Shown here: positions 32,791 to 45,090 of the stretch, in pieces | How the letters are laid out: each line of letters begins with the position of its first letter | How positions within the stretch are numbered: the first letter of the stretch is position 1 | Source of the DNA: Betaproteobacteria bacterium TMED82 | GTDB lineage: Bacteria > Pseudomonadota > Gammaproteobacteria > Burkholderiales > Burkholderiaceae_A | Direction of reading: 5' to 3' | Assembly (NCBI GenBank): GCA_002170395.1 | Contig: NHEJ01000004.1 | Span: 164,916-228,915, forward strand | Length of the DNA stretch: 64,000 bases | Notes under the pieces: model-generated | What the model was told of the DNA's origin: nothing | Seen by the model: only the letters and a program-made list of their open reading frames with translations | The model's database searches: none | Program-made: the position numbers and the translations under genes

Positions 32791-33659
32791 GGCGAAGGGG
32801 ACTAGGTAGAGGGTTGGACGTTCTATTAGGAGATCAGAAGCCGCTTGCAAATGTTACCAATCTTGCAGTCACTGAACTAAAACCTGGTATGACTCAGCCC
32901 AGGTTGTCCATGAATGAAAAATCATTGAGTGAACTCGCTGGATCAATTAAGGCTCAAGGTTTAATGCAGCCAATCATAGTGCGTAAATCTCGCGACGAAA
33001 ATGTATACGAGATTATCGCCGGCGAGAGAAGATGGAGGGCTGCTAAACTTGCTGGGCTCGAGACAGTGCCGGTTGTGGTGAAAAACGTTGATAATAAGTC
33101 TGCACTTGCAATGGCTTTAATAGAGAATTTGCAGAGGGAGGACCTATCGGCAATGGAGGAAGCGACCGGTATATCTAAATTAGTTGATGAATACTCTCTT
33201 ACCCACGAGCAGGCCGCAACAATATTGGGAAAATCAAGGGTATCAATTTCAAATTTAATTAGGCTCTTATCATCCCCTGCTGAGGTAAAAAAAATGTTGC
33301 AGAATGGTTTCCTAGAGCAAGGTCACGTAAGGGCCTTACTTTCATTGGAGCCTAGAGATCAAATTTTTTTAGCTCAAACAGCTGTTGCGAAAAGCTGGTC
33401 CGTTAGACAGGTCGAAAAAGAAGTAAATATCTTTATCACGAGAAAAACACCAAACCAATCCAAAGTAAACAAATCATCCAAAATCAAAGATGCAGATCTC
33501 AGTAAGTTAGAGAGTGAACTCTCATCTTTTTTTAACTTAAATCTGAAAATCAATCCAAAAACTGTTAAAAGCGGAGAACTGTTAATAAAATACTCTAATT
33601 TGGAGGAACTAGAAAGCTTTTTATTTAAGGTTCGCTTTAAAAAAGTAGGTGAAACGTGA
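32787..33659 (+). CDS. parB: Chromosome partitioning protein ParB (Spo0J)
   Basis: A 290-residue ParB. It has the N-terminal ParA-contact segment RRRGLGRGLDVLL, the CTP-binding domain with GLMQPIIV and IAGERRWRAAKLAGL, and ALIENLQREDLSAMEEA. A helix-turn-helix follows (SLTHEQAATILGKSRVSISNLIRLLSSP), then a C-terminal dimerisation domain. It binds and slides from the parS site at 29388. Its stop overlaps the GTG start of atpI by 4 bases, so segregation and ATP synthase genes may be cotranscribed. Confidence 0.97.
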   Translation: MRRRGLGRGLDVLLGDQKPLANVTNLAVTELKPGMTQPRLSMNEKSLSELAGSIKAQGLMQPIIVRKSRDENVYEIIAGERRWRAAKLAGLETVPVVVKNVDNKSALAMALIENLQREDLSAMEEATGISKLVDEYSLTHEQAATILGKSRVSISNLIRLLSSPAEVKKMLQNGFLEQGHVRALLSLEPRDQIFLAQTAVAKSWSVRQVEKEVNIFITRKTPNQSKVNKSSKIKDADLSKLESELSSFFNLNLKINPKTVKSGELLIKYSNLEELESFLFKVRFKKVGET

Positions 33660-34114
33660 CTGCAATTAGCAGAGCGATACAAATAGTTATATTTGCCATT
33701 ATCGCTATTTTTCTATTTCTCATCTTTAATTTATCAGTGGGCTTCAGTTTTGTTTTAGGATTGTGTATTTCTTATCTTGGCAGCTTATTGTCTTACGCGC
33801 ATTTTTTAATATTGCAGAAATTAAGATTTAATGCTTTTTTTCTTGTGGGCTTGTTTTTTGGAGAAATGATAAAAGCAATAGTTATCCTCATCGGTTTATC
33901 TCTAGCGTCTCACTACTACCAAGATTTTTATTGGCTATCAGCTATTGTTGGGATTGTCTTTGGTTTGTTTTTTTTTATGTTGCTTCATGGAATACCTAGG
34001 GTATTAAATATTGCAAAAATTGAACAATTTATGCATAATTCAACCTGCGCAATTTTTTTCTCAAGTATTCTAAAATCACGAATATTAAGTCTCTTTAATT
34101 TATATTATTGTTAA
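33656..34114 (+). CDS. atpI: ATP synthase subunit I
   Basis: A 152-residue very hydrophobic protein with four predicted membrane helices (about 8-28, 30-50, 63-83, 92-112), fitting AtpI, which assists c-ring assembly. It is the first gene of the atpIBEFHAGDC order. The GTG start overlaps the parB stop. The C-terminal tail beyond about residue 118 is hydrophilic and not recognisable. Sequence conservation is low in this family, so position carries much of the weight. Confidence 0.85.
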   Translation: MTAISRAIQIVIFAIIAIFLFLIFNLSVGFSFVLGLCISYLGSLLSYAHFLILQKLRFNAFFLVGLFFGEMIKAIVILIGLSLASHYYQDFYWLSAIVGIVFGLFFFMLLHGIPRVLNIAKIEQFMHNSTCAIFFSSILKSRILSLFNLYYC

Positions 34115-34119
34115 ATCCT

Positions 34120-34947
34120 ATGGCGTCCGATAGTCAAACTCCATCTGAATACGTAAACCATCACCTACAGCATTTGAATAATGTGGGTACATCTCAGTCT
34201 CAGCTATTTGATATTAGTATTATTAATTTGGATACAATGTTTTGGAGTTTAGCTTGTGGAATATTTGTTATCATAATATTAAGGATTGCCGCGGTTCGTG
34301 CTACTTCGGGTGTTCCGGGGAGATTTCAAGCATTTATTGAAATGTTAGTAGAGTTGGTTGAGGATCAATCCAAGAGTATCGTTCACGGGGATAGGTCTTT
34401 CGTTGCTCCACTAGCTTTGACAGTTTTTCTCTGGGTGTTTATGATGAATGCTCTTGATTTGCTTCCTGTAGAGTTACCACATTACATATTCATGATTTTA
34501 GGCCTGAGTGACATCATTCACTACCACCGTATCGTGCCTACAGCCGATCTAAATGGCACCATGGGTCTAGCACTTGGGGTATTTATTTTAATGATGTATT
34601 ACAGTGTCAAAGTGAAGGGTTTAATAGGGTTTTTTCGTGAATTATTGTTTGCTCCCTTCGGAAGCCATCCTAGTTTATGGCTGTTTAACCTAGGATTGAA
34701 TGTAATAGAATTTGTGGCAAAAACTTTTTCTATTGGCATGAGATTATTTGGAAATATGTACGCTGGGGAGTTGATTTTTGTACTCATTGCGTTGTTGGGA
34801 GGAAGTGCTACCATATTAGGCTTTTTTGGTCATGTTGTAGCTGGAACTATATGGGCTATTTTTCATATCCTAATAATTACTTTACAAGCTTTTATATTCA
34901 TGATGTTAACCTTAGTTTACATTGGTCAGGCTCATGATTCTCATTGA
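34120..34947 (+). CDS. atpB: F-type ATP synthase subunit a
   Basis: A 275-residue proton-channel subunit with five to six membrane helices. It shows the betaproteobacterial N terminus SEYVNHHLQHL, the LPVELPHYI and RIVPTADLNGTMGLAL segments, and the key arginine helix SIGMRLFGNMYAGELIFVLIA. A closing helix follows with LQAFIFMMLTLVYI. The ATG at 34120 is chosen over a TTG 12 bases upstream because it gives the family N terminus. The upstream ribosome-binding site is weak. Confidence 0.97.
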   Translation: MASDSQTPSEYVNHHLQHLNNVGTSQSQLFDISIINLDTMFWSLACGIFVIIILRIAAVRATSGVPGRFQAFIEMLVELVEDQSKSIVHGDRSFVAPLALTVFLWVFMMNALDLLPVELPHYIFMILGLSDIIHYHRIVPTADLNGTMGLALGVFILMMYYSVKVKGLIGFFRELLFAPFGSHPSLWLFNLGLNVIEFVAKTFSIGMRLFGNMYAGELIFVLIALLGGSATILGFFGHVVAGTIWAIFHILIITLQAFIFMMLTLVYIGQAHDSH

Positions 34948-34976
34948 TTTTGAATGTTCAGTTTTTTTAATAATAA

Positions 34977-35231
<255 letters not shown>

Positions 35232-35263
35232 TTTTTTCAATTGCAGTAAAAAAAGGAACCGTA

Positions 35264-35734
35264 ATGAATTTAAACGCTACGCTTTTTGCACAGATGATTG
35301 TTTTTTTTGTTTTGGCATGGTTCACCATGAAATTTGTTTGGCCTCCAATCATCAAGGCGATCGACGAAAGAACTAGAAAAATTGCAGAGGGATTAGACTT
35401 CTCTGAAAAGGTAAAACTTAAACTTGCCGATGCTGAAAAAGATATAAAAGAAAAATTTAAAGACGCTGAGGTTCAGATTAACAAGAAGATCATTGACTCT
35501 GATCGTAGAGCGTTAGAAATTATTGAGAGCGCTAAGGCGGATGCTGCTAAAGAGGCTGAAAAAATCCTAAATAGCGCCCGGGAAGAAGCATCAGTTGAAT
35601 TTTTGAAACTTAAAGATCAATTGAGAAAAGAGGTAGCTGGTATAGCTGTCTTGGGAGCAGAGCGAATACTTAAAAAAGAAGTGAATAAACAAAAACATGA
35701 TGATATTTTAAGAGAACTTGAGGCACAACTCTGA
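35264..35734 (+). CDS. atpF: F-type ATP synthase subunit b
   Basis: A 156-residue peripheral-stalk subunit, the usual size. One N-terminal membrane helix (about 5-25, MIVFFVLAWFTMKFVWPPI) is followed by a long charged coiled coil with many E, K and A residues. It links subunit a to the F1 head via delta. Its stop is one base before the atpH start. Confidence 0.96.
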   Translation: MNLNATLFAQMIVFFVLAWFTMKFVWPPIIKAIDERTRKIAEGLDFSEKVKLKLADAEKDIKEKFKDAEVQINKKIIDSDRRALEIIESAKADAAKEAEKILNSAREEASVEFLKLKDQLRKEVAGIAVLGAERILKKEVNKQKHDDILRELEAQL

Positions 35735-35735
35735 A

Positions 35736-36266
35736 ATGGCTGAATCACTTACCTTAGCGAGGCCCTATGCGGAGGCTTTGTTTAAAGTTTCCCTTCATAA
35801 TGGTAAAAACTTTATCGGGGAATTAGAATCTCTGAATGCTGTTTGTAGCGACGGTGCATTTAAAAACTTAATGTTAAATCCAGCCGTTGAAAATAAAACT
35901 TTAGTTGGAATTTTAACGGCCGCTTTGCCAGTTATTCCTGACGAATTGAGAAGCTTTATTGATATACTACTAGGTAATTCAAGATTACACCTCATCAAAC
36001 AGGTCACTGAACTCTATTCTGATTTAATGAATGAGCATAGTGGAGTTGTCATAGTAAATATTTTGAGCGCTTTTAAATTAACCTCTGATCAGACAAAAAA
36101 GTTAAACAAAAGCCTTGAGATCCGCTTAAAGAAAAGTGTAAAAATAAAATCATCAGTTGATGCAAGCCTAATTGGTGGACTTAAAATCATTATGAAAGAC
36201 ACAGTGATTGATAAATCCCTAAAGTTTCAATTACAACGATTAAAGTCTGAGATTTTTAGAAATTAA
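35736..36266 (+). CDS. atpH: F-type ATP synthase subunit delta
   Basis: A 176-residue subunit. It begins MAESLTLARPYAEALFK, the standard N terminus, and ends with DASLIGGLKIIMKDTVIDKSL, the conserved C-terminal segment that contacts b. The ATG at 35736 is chosen because an upstream TTG (35718) would add six non-conserved residues and lies inside atpF. Together with b it forms the stator of the enzyme. Confidence 0.96.
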   Translation: MAESLTLARPYAEALFKVSLHNGKNFIGELESLNAVCSDGAFKNLMLNPAVENKTLVGILTAALPVIPDELRSFIDILLGNSRLHLIKQVTELYSDLMNEHSGVVIVNILSAFKLTSDQTKKLNKSLEIRLKKSVKIKSSVDASLIGGLKIIMKDTVIDKSLKFQLQRLKSEIFRN

Positions 36267-36297
36267 AAATTAATATAATTCACAGTTGGGAGTACTA

Positions 36298-37845
36298 ATG
36301 CAGTTAAATCCGTCAGAAATTAGCGAAATTATTAAGGAAAAGATCAGTAGCCTGAATGTTGATGCTGAGGTAAGTAATCAAGGAACAGTAGTTACCGTAA
36401 CTGATGGCATTTGCAAAATCCACGGGCTATCAGAAGCCATGCAAGGAGAAATGCTTGAGTTCCCAAATAATACTTTTGGCCTTGCCTTAAATCTTGAAAG
36501 AGATTCTGTCGGGGCTGTGATACTTGGTAATTATGAACATATATCTGAAGGTGATGTTGTTAAATGCACTGGGAAAATACTTGAAGTCCCTGTAGGAAAT
36601 AGCTTGATAGGTAGAGTTGTAAACGCTTTAGGTCAACCAATAGATGGAAAAGGTCCGATTAGTGCCTCTAGCACAGGCCCTATCGAAAGAATTGCGCCCG
36701 GTGTAATTTCAAGGCAGTCTGTATCTCAGCCGCTTCAGACTGGTCTTAAGGCGATCGACTCAATGGTTCCAATTGGTCGCGGTCAAAGGGAATTGATAAT
36801 TGGCGATCGACAAACTGGTAAAACTGCATTGGCAATTGACACTATAATTAATCAAAAAGGCAAAGATGTAGTTTGTATTTACGTAGCTATAGGACAGAAA
36901 GCTTCTTCAATAAAAAATGTTGTTAGAGCGCTGGAAGAAAATGATGCACTCAGTTATTCTATCGTAGTTGCTGCTTCAGCATCTGAGTCTGCTGCCATGC
37001 AGTATTTGTCGCCTTATTCTGGTTGTGCCATGGGGGAGTTTTTTAGAGATAGGGGGGAAGATGCGTTGATTATTTACGACGATCTCTCTAAACAAGCCGT
37101 CGCCTACAGGCAAGTTTCCCTGCTTTTAAGAAGACCTCCTGGGAGAGAAGCCTTTCCTGGAGATGTATTTTACTTGCACTCTAGATTGCTAGAAAGAGCA
37201 GCTAGAGTTAACGAAGAGTATGTTGAAAAATTTACTGATGGAAAAGTAAAGAATAGAACCGGATCCTTGACAGCCCTTCCTATAATAGAAACGCAGGCAG
37301 GAGACGTATCTGCTTTTGTGCCAACAAACGTCATATCAATCACTGATGGTCAAATTTTCCTTGAAACTAATTTATTTAATTCTGGGGTCAGGCCAGCAAT
37401 TAACGCTGGTATCTCAGTCTCAAGGGTTGGTGGGGCTGCCCAGACAAAGTTAATAAAATCTCAGTCAGGCGGAATCCGGACTGACCTTGCCCAATATCGT
37501 GAGCTCGCTGCTTTTGCCCAGTTTGCATCTGACTTAGATGATGCCACGCGAAAGCAACTTGATAGAGGAGCTAGGGTAACTGAGTTACTCAAGCAACCTC
37601 AATATTCACCTTTATCGATTGGTTTGATGGCTCTATCTCTATTTGCTATTAACAAGGGATACTTCGATGATATAGAGGTTAGTGGTGTTTTAGACTTCGA
37701 AAAAAATCTCCACGATTTTTTTAATAACAGTTCTGGTCTTAAGTCTCTTTTAGTATCGTTGGAAAAAAATAAAAAGTTAGATGAGACTTCTGAAAGCAAA
37801 CTGGAAGACGGAATTAAGCAATTTTTAAAAGATCGAAATATTTAA
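36298..37845 (+). CDS. atpA: F-type ATP synthase subunit alpha
   Basis: A 515-residue subunit, normal for the family. It begins [16 protein letters not shown] and has the P-loop [32 protein letters not shown], and the late signature [15 protein letters not shown]. Alpha binds non-catalytic nucleotide and alternates with beta. The ATG at 36298 follows a GGGAG ribosome-binding site; an upstream TTG at 36286 is not needed. Confidence 0.98.
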   Translation: MQLNPSEISEIIKEKISSLNVDAEVSNQGTVVTVTDGICKIHGLSEAMQGEMLEFPNNTFGLALNLERDSVGAVILGNYEHISEGDVVKCTGKILEVPVGNSLIGRVVNALGQPIDGKGPISASSTGPIERIAPGVISRQSVSQPLQTGLKAIDSMVPIGRGQRELIIGDRQTGKTALAIDTIINQKGKDVVCIYVAIGQKASSIKNVVRALEENDALSYSIVVAASASESAAMQYLSPYSGCAMGEFFRDRGEDALIIYDDLSKQAVAYRQVSLLLRRPPGREAFPGDVFYLHSRLLERAARVNEEYVEKFTDGKVKNRTGSLTALPIIETQAGDVSAFVPTNVISITDGQIFLETNLFNSGVRPAINAGISVSRVGGAAQTKLIKSQSGGIRTDLAQYRELAAFAQFASDLDDATRKQLDRGARVTELLKQPQYSPLSIGLMALSLFAINKGYFDDIEVSGVLDFEKNLHDFFNNSSGLKSLLVSLEKNKKLDETSESKLEDGIKQFLKDRNI

Positions 37846-37872
37846 ATCTCTTACTAATAATAAAGAATTGTT

Positions 37873-40588
<2,716 letters not shown>

Positions 40589-40608
40589 TTTCAGTTGAAA
40601 CAAATTTA

Positions 40609-41649
40609 TTGCATCGGGCTTTATCTAGGCAACCCGTGCAACGAGTTCCAATGTGGCTGATGCGGCAAGCTGGAAGATATTTACCTGAATATAATGCCAC
40701 CCGAAAAAAAGCAGGATCTTTTTTAGATCTTTGTAAAAATCCGGAGTTAGCATGTGAGGTCACGCTGCAACCGATTGAAAGGTTCAACTTAGATGCTGCA
40801 ATACTTTTCTCGGATATCCTTACTATTCCAGATGCATTAGGTTTAGAACTTTACTTTGTTGAAGGAGAGGGGCCTAAATTTAGAAAAGAGATAAAAAGCG
40901 AAAGTGACATTGAGGCAATTCCCTTAATTGATGTAACTGAAAAACTTGATTATGTAGCTGCAGCCGTAAAAACTATCAGACAAAGTCTAAATACCGATAT
41001 TCCTTTAATTGGTTTCTCAGGTAGTCCTTGGACTTTAGCTTGTTATTCTTTATCAGGTGGCTCGTCTCGTGACGATTTTTTAAGAGCTAGAAAATGGCTT
41101 TACAGCAGACCAGAAATGTTTAAATTACTGCTTGATAAACTCACGATAATTGTTTGTGACTATTGTGAAATGCAAATATCTTCTGGAGCAAACGTAATTA
41201 TGCTCTTTGATAGTTGGGGAGGGCTGTTACCAGGCCATAATTTGTCAGATTTTTCATTAAAGTACCTGAGAAGAATCATCAGACATTTAAAAACAGCCCA
41301 TGACATTAAAATAATTACTTTTGTAAAGGGTGCTGGACAGCATTTAAACCTCATCGCAGATTTAAATTGCGATGCTATTGGAATTGATTGGATGACAAGT
41401 TTGAGGTCTGCTAAGGACGAGATTGGTCATCGTTGTGCATTACAAGGAAATCTTGACCCGGCAGTTTTGTTGGGGACTCAAACACATATTGAAGCGGAGG
41501 TAAAAAAATTATTTTCTTTATTTGGTAATAGAGCCAAAGGAATCGGACATATTTTTAATTTAGGGCACGGCATCTCTCAGTTTACCCCTCCGGATAACGT
41601 TTCTCATTTAGTTGAAATGGTTAAAAAGTACAGCCAACAGGACTCATGA
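40609..41649 (+). CDS. hemE: Uroporphyrinogen decarboxylase
   Basis: A 346-residue enzyme of haem synthesis. The signature VPMWLMRQAGRYLPEYNATR holds the substrate-binding arginines and the catalytic Asp is in LFSDILTIPDALGL. GFSGSPWTLACYSLSGG and the closing FNLGHGISQFTPPDNV are also standard. The TTG start at 40609 has no good ribosome-binding site. An AGAGG sequence at 40574-40578 instead sits 6 bases before an in-frame ATA (40585), which would add eight residues that fit the family N terminus. The start is therefore uncertain. The end overlaps priA by 4 bases. Confidence 0.93.
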   Translation: MHRALSRQPVQRVPMWLMRQAGRYLPEYNATRKKAGSFLDLCKNPELACEVTLQPIERFNLDAAILFSDILTIPDALGLELYFVEGEGPKFRKEIKSESDIEAIPLIDVTEKLDYVAAAVKTIRQSLNTDIPLIGFSGSPWTLACYSLSGGSSRDDFLRARKWLYSRPEMFKLLLDKLTIIVCDYCEMQISSGANVIMLFDSWGGLLPGHNLSDFSLKYLRRIIRHLKTAHDIKIITFVKGAGQHLNLIADLNCDAIGIDWMTSLRSAKDEIGHRCALQGNLDPAVLLGTQTHIEAEVKKLFSLFGNRAKGIGHIFNLGHGISQFTPPDNVSHLVEMVKKYSQQDS

Positions 41650-43703
41650 TAGTTGATGTTGCATTAGATATTCCACAAATAGACTGCCTTCAATATGAGC
41701 TAGACTGCCAAAGAGCCTTAAATGAGGACGTTATTGGTCAATGGGTGTTGGTAGAACTCAGAAGTAAGCTAACCATCGGCTTAATCTTTCGGGTATGCGA
41801 ATCAATTCCTAAGGTTAAGAATTTAAAAAAGATAATTAAGATATTGAGTAACCTCCCAAAGGTTAACTCTAGTTGGTTACGATTCATAAACTTCACGGCT
41901 ATTTACTATCATAAATCATTGGGCCAAGTAATTTTTACTTGCTATCCAAACTATTTAAGAGATCCTAAAAGATTCCTCGCTACGCAAAAAATAGTAAAAG
42001 CTGGTAGCTTTGATGCACTGTTGAGAGAACCTCAACACGATAAACAACAAACAAAAGTTTTATTTAAAGAAAGCACCTTAAACCCGGAGCAAAAAAAAGC
42101 TACAGGTTTAATTATGTCAAGCTCTAAGCCTATATTATTACATGGGGTAACGGGATCAGGAAAAACTAGGGTTTATTTGTCCATAATAAAATCCATTTTT
42201 CAAATAAATCAAACAGCACAAATCCTATTTTTGGTACCCGAGATATCTCTAACACCACAGCTAGAAGAAATATTTAGGAAAGAATTTCCAAATCTAGATT
42301 TTGGAGTATTTAATAGCAGTCAAACTCAAGTAAACAGAAGCAAAGTATGGTTAAAGGCCGCCAGAGGGCATTTAAGGTTAATTTTAGGCACAAGAATGGC
42401 AATTTTTCTTCCTTTACCAAATCTAGAACTTATAGTGGTTGACGAGGAGCATGACTCATCTTACAAGCAAGTGGAAGGGGGTCTCAGGTATTCTGCGAGA
42501 GATTTAGCAATTTGGAGGGCTTCAAAACTGAACATCAAAATCATTCTAGGCTCTGCAACGCCTAGTTCCGAAACTTTCTTAAATTCAAAAAGAAATAAAT
42601 TCAAGAGGGTTTTATTGAAGAAACAAGCAAGTGGTTCTCCCCATGCTGAATTAGTGCTCGTAAAAAAAACTAATTCGTCATATGTCAACGGTTTATCCGA
42701 AAAGTCAGTTTCACAAATTAAAAAAATTTTGAAAGCTGGGAAGCAAACCATTATCTTCTTGAATCGAAAAGGTTGGGCACCTGTGATGATCTGTAAGGAT
42801 TGTGGGTCAAGTGCAACATGTAAATTTTGCAGTGCTAATACTGTACTACATAAGAATAAGAATAATTGGGTGATGAAGTGTCATTTTTGTGGTGATAAGA
42901 CTCCCCCGCCTTCAAAATGCACAGACTGTCTTTCAGAAAACTTAGTTTCTGTTGGTATTGGTACAGAAAATCTAGCAGAGAGAATAGGACGCTTATTTCC
43001 GGAAGCTAAAATACTTAGGCTGGATAGAGAAGCAATTCGCGGGAGAAAAGCACTTCAAGACAACTTAAAAAAAATTCGTGCTAGAGAGGTTGACATCATT
43101 ATCGGTACTCAAATGTTAACAAAAGGACATGATTTTTCTGAGGTAAGTCTCGTTGTTGTTGTGGAGGTAGACGCCTATTTGAGAAATCCAGACTTCAGAT
43201 CTCCAGAAAAATTATTTCAGTCCTTGATACAAGTGGCCGGAAGAGCAGGTCGGAGAGAAAGCTTGGAAAAAAACCTTGCTAAAGTTTTCGTTGAAGCAAC
43301 CAACTTTGACTCTAGTTTCTTTGATCACCTCAGAAATTATGATTACGATAACTTTATTGAAGCAGTTTTGAAGGAAAGGTCAAAATCTTCCCTGCCTCCG
43401 TTCACAAATTTTGCAACCATACGACTCGCGCACAAATCAAACAGCACTTTGAGTCTGGGCCTTGAAAGTTTGATGACCTTTTTGAAAAACTATGACAAAA
43501 GTGACCCAATTCTCGAAGATGTCCTAATTAACGGCCCATTACCGGTATATCCGGAAAAAATATCCAATCGATACAGAGGTCAAGTGATTTTAGAGTCAAA
43601 TGTAAGAAGTATCTTACACAAACTTTTGAAAAATTTTTCTAAAGAGGAAACTTTCATTAAGAAATTTAATGCTTCTATCGACATAGACCCAATTGAAATT
43701 TAA
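41646..43703 (+). CDS. priA: Primosomal helicase PriA
   Basis: A 685-residue replication-restart helicase. Walker A is LLHGVTGSGKTRVYLSI, the DEAH-like box is VVDEEHDSSYKQ, and a GSATPSSET block follows. The zinc-binding region holds the paired cysteines CKDC...CKFC...CHFC...CTDC (about 380-430). VGIGTENLAERIG and the late VAGRAGRRE motif VI complete the helicase. It restarts forks at D-loops. Its stop directly abuts the stop of coq7 on the other strand. Confidence 0.96.
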   Translation: MIVDVALDIPQIDCLQYELDCQRALNEDVIGQWVLVELRSKLTIGLIFRVCESIPKVKNLKKIIKILSNLPKVNSSWLRFINFTAIYYHKSLGQVIFTCYPNYLRDPKRFLATQKIVKAGSFDALLREPQHDKQQTKVLFKESTLNPEQKKATGLIMSSSKPILLHGVTGSGKTRVYLSIIKSIFQINQTAQILFLVPEISLTPQLEEIFRKEFPNLDFGVFNSSQTQVNRSKVWLKAARGHLRLILGTRMAIFLPLPNLELIVVDEEHDSSYKQVEGGLRYSARDLAIWRASKLNIKIILGSATPSSETFLNSKRNKFKRVLLKKQASGSPHAELVLVKKTNSSYVNGLSEKSVSQIKKILKAGKQTIIFLNRKGWAPVMICKDCGSSATCKFCSANTVLHKNKNNWVMKCHFCGDKTPPPSKCTDCLSENLVSVGIGTENLAERIGRLFPEAKILRLDREAIRGRKALQDNLKKIRAREVDIIIGTQMLTKGHDFSEVSLVVVVEVDAYLRNPDFRSPEKLFQSLIQVAGRAGRRESLEKNLAKVFVEATNFDSSFFDHLRNYDYDNFIEAVLKERSKSSLPPFTNFATIRLAHKSNSTLSLGLESLMTFLKNYDKSDPILEDVLINGPLPVYPEKISNRYRGQVILESNVRSILHKLLKNFSKEETFIKKFNASIDIDPIEI

Positions 43704-44360
43704 CTAAAGTTTCTCTGCAACTTTAATCATAATTTTTGACCCCAAAGCCATCGATTTTTTCATGAAAATCGGTAGGTTCTCATGGTGAGACGATCCTTCT
43801 GCCCATTCGGCATGCTTAGTCTCATCAGCCAGCATCGTTTCCAAAACCGCTAAAGAGAGCTTATCCGTTTTGGGAAATATTTCCAAATGTTTTCTTAAAT
43901 GAGTTTCAACCTGTCTTTCTGTTTCAGCTAAAAAGCCAATGGAAGTCGTTTTCCCGATAAGTCGAGCAAGTAAACCAAGCATCAAAGCACCCGAATACCA
44001 TACTGGATTTAAATAACTAGGCTTAGTGTTTAAAGAATTTAATCGCTCAGAAGTCCAATTTAAGTGATCGGCTTCTTCGTTAGCAGCTGTTAATAAATAC
44101 CTATTAACTTCTCGGTCTGTTTCTACTAGCATTTGACCTTGGTAAAGCGCCTGAGCAGCCACCTCTCCAGAATGGTTGACTCTCATTAGGGAACCAGCTT
44201 TCGAAGCGTCCGAAATGTTTAACGTCTCTAAAACCTTAAAATTATCTTGTTCAGAAAAAACTTTCCGTCCGGAGCCTTTAATACCGCCGAAGTTAGTTTT
44301 GAGGAAATTATCCCCAATACACAACAATTTATCCAAAAACGTAAAGTTAGGTGTAGTCAC
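43704..44360 (-). CDS. coq7: Demethoxyubiquinone hydroxylase Coq7
   Basis: A 218-residue di-iron monooxygenase that makes the last hydroxylation in ubiquinone synthesis. The carboxylate and histidine ligands lie in the SGEVAAQALYQGQ, EEADHLNWTSERL, ERQVETHLRKHLE and DETKHAEWAE segments, the ligand pattern of the family. The start is GTG at 44360, sharing one base with the cytochrome stop (TAGTG). It supports a ubiquinone-based aerobic chain and links by context to the neighbouring cytochrome. Confidence 0.94.
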   Translation of the reverse strand: MTTPNFTFLDKLLCIGDNFLKTNFGGIKGSGRKVFSEQDNFKVLETLNISDASKAGSLMRVNHSGEVAAQALYQGQMLVETDREVNRYLLTAANEEADHLNWTSERLNSLNTKPSYLNPVWYSGALMLGLLARLIGKTTSIGFLAETERQVETHLRKHLEIFPKTDKLSLAVLETMLADETKHAEWAEGSSHHENLPIFMKKSMALGSKIMIKVAEKL

Positions 44361-44869
44361 TATTTAAACTCACCTCCTGATTCATTTAGTAAATATATGA
44401 CTGCCCTTTGTATTTCATCATCCGAATGTTGACTCCCTTTCTGCGCGCCCATACTACCTTTCCCATTAAGTGCTGAATAAACCAGTGCATCAAGACCCTG
44501 AGCCAACCTAGGTTTCCAAGTATCAATGTCTCCAATCTTGGGGGCATTAAGAGCTCCGGCTGCATGACATGCAGCACATCTAGCTGTGTAAACCTCTTCG
44601 CCAGTAGCCAATGAGGTCTTGACAACTAAAGCTTTATTTATCTCAGATCCGTCGACTCCAGCTAAAGGTTGTGTGCTTATTTTGCCTAACGGCGATAATC
44701 TCTCCTCAATAGCTTCTTCTGTGTAAGCATCTGAATTACTGGTTGAGTTTTTTGTAAAACCAACGAATTGAGTCAACAACACAATTATAACAATTGGTAA
44801 AATAAAAGCCGCCAATATAGCTAATATTAAATCCTTTGGCGTTTTTATTGGTGTTTCAGATTCACTCAT
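44360..44869 (-). CDS. Membrane-anchored cytochrome c (c5 family)
   Basis: A 169-residue protein with one membrane helix at about 13-34 (LILAILAAFILPIVIIVLL) and a periplasmic haem domain. The haem motif is CAACH near residue 94. Distal residues follow in GSMGAQKG, the likely place of the Met ligand, and the C-terminal helix is DDEIQRAVIYLLNESGG. It resembles monohaem cytochrome c5, which passes electrons to terminal oxidases. No oxidase gene is in the window. It shares one base with coq7. Confidence 0.9.
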   Translation of the reverse strand: MSESETPIKTPKDLILAILAAFILPIVIIVLLTQFVGFTKNSTSNSDAYTEEAIEERLSPLGKISTQPLAGVDGSEINKALVVKTSLATGEEVYTARCAACHAAGALNAPKIGDIDTWKPRLAQGLDALVYSALNGKGSMGAQKGSQHSDDEIQRAVIYLLNESGGEFK

Positions 44870-44969
44870 ATCTCACTTTCTGTTTAAATGTTATCGTAAG
44901 TTTAGTTTAAATTATAATATTTATATAGAGATTCGTTTCTTAAGTTAGTTCTGCAAAGACTTGAAAGAA

Positions 44970-45045
44970 GCGTCTGTAGCTCAGTGGATAGAGCGCTGGC
45001 CTCCGAAGCCAGGTGCCACAGGTTCGATTCCTGTCAGACGCGCCA
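44970..45045 (+). tRNA. tRNA-Arg (CCG)
   Basis: A complete cloverleaf. The acceptor arms GCGTCTG and CAGACGC pair, the D-arm has AGCTCAGTGGATAGAGC, the anticodon stem CTGGC/GCCAG holds loop CTCCGAA with anticodon CCG, and the T-loop is GTTCGATTC. Discriminator G and an encoded CCA end it. It reads CGG. Upstream 44913-44918 is TATAAT, a possible -10 box with a poor -35. It lies 45 bases before argS, whose enzyme charges it. Confidence 0.97.
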
Positions 45046-45090
45046 AACTTGCTTATGAGATATTTACCATTTTTCTGAAAAGACACTTAA

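Noticed and set aside
33645..33660. A GTGAAACGTGAC stretch resembling a second parS
   Set aside because: It lacks the CACGTG core and palindrome and lies over the parB stop and atpI start.
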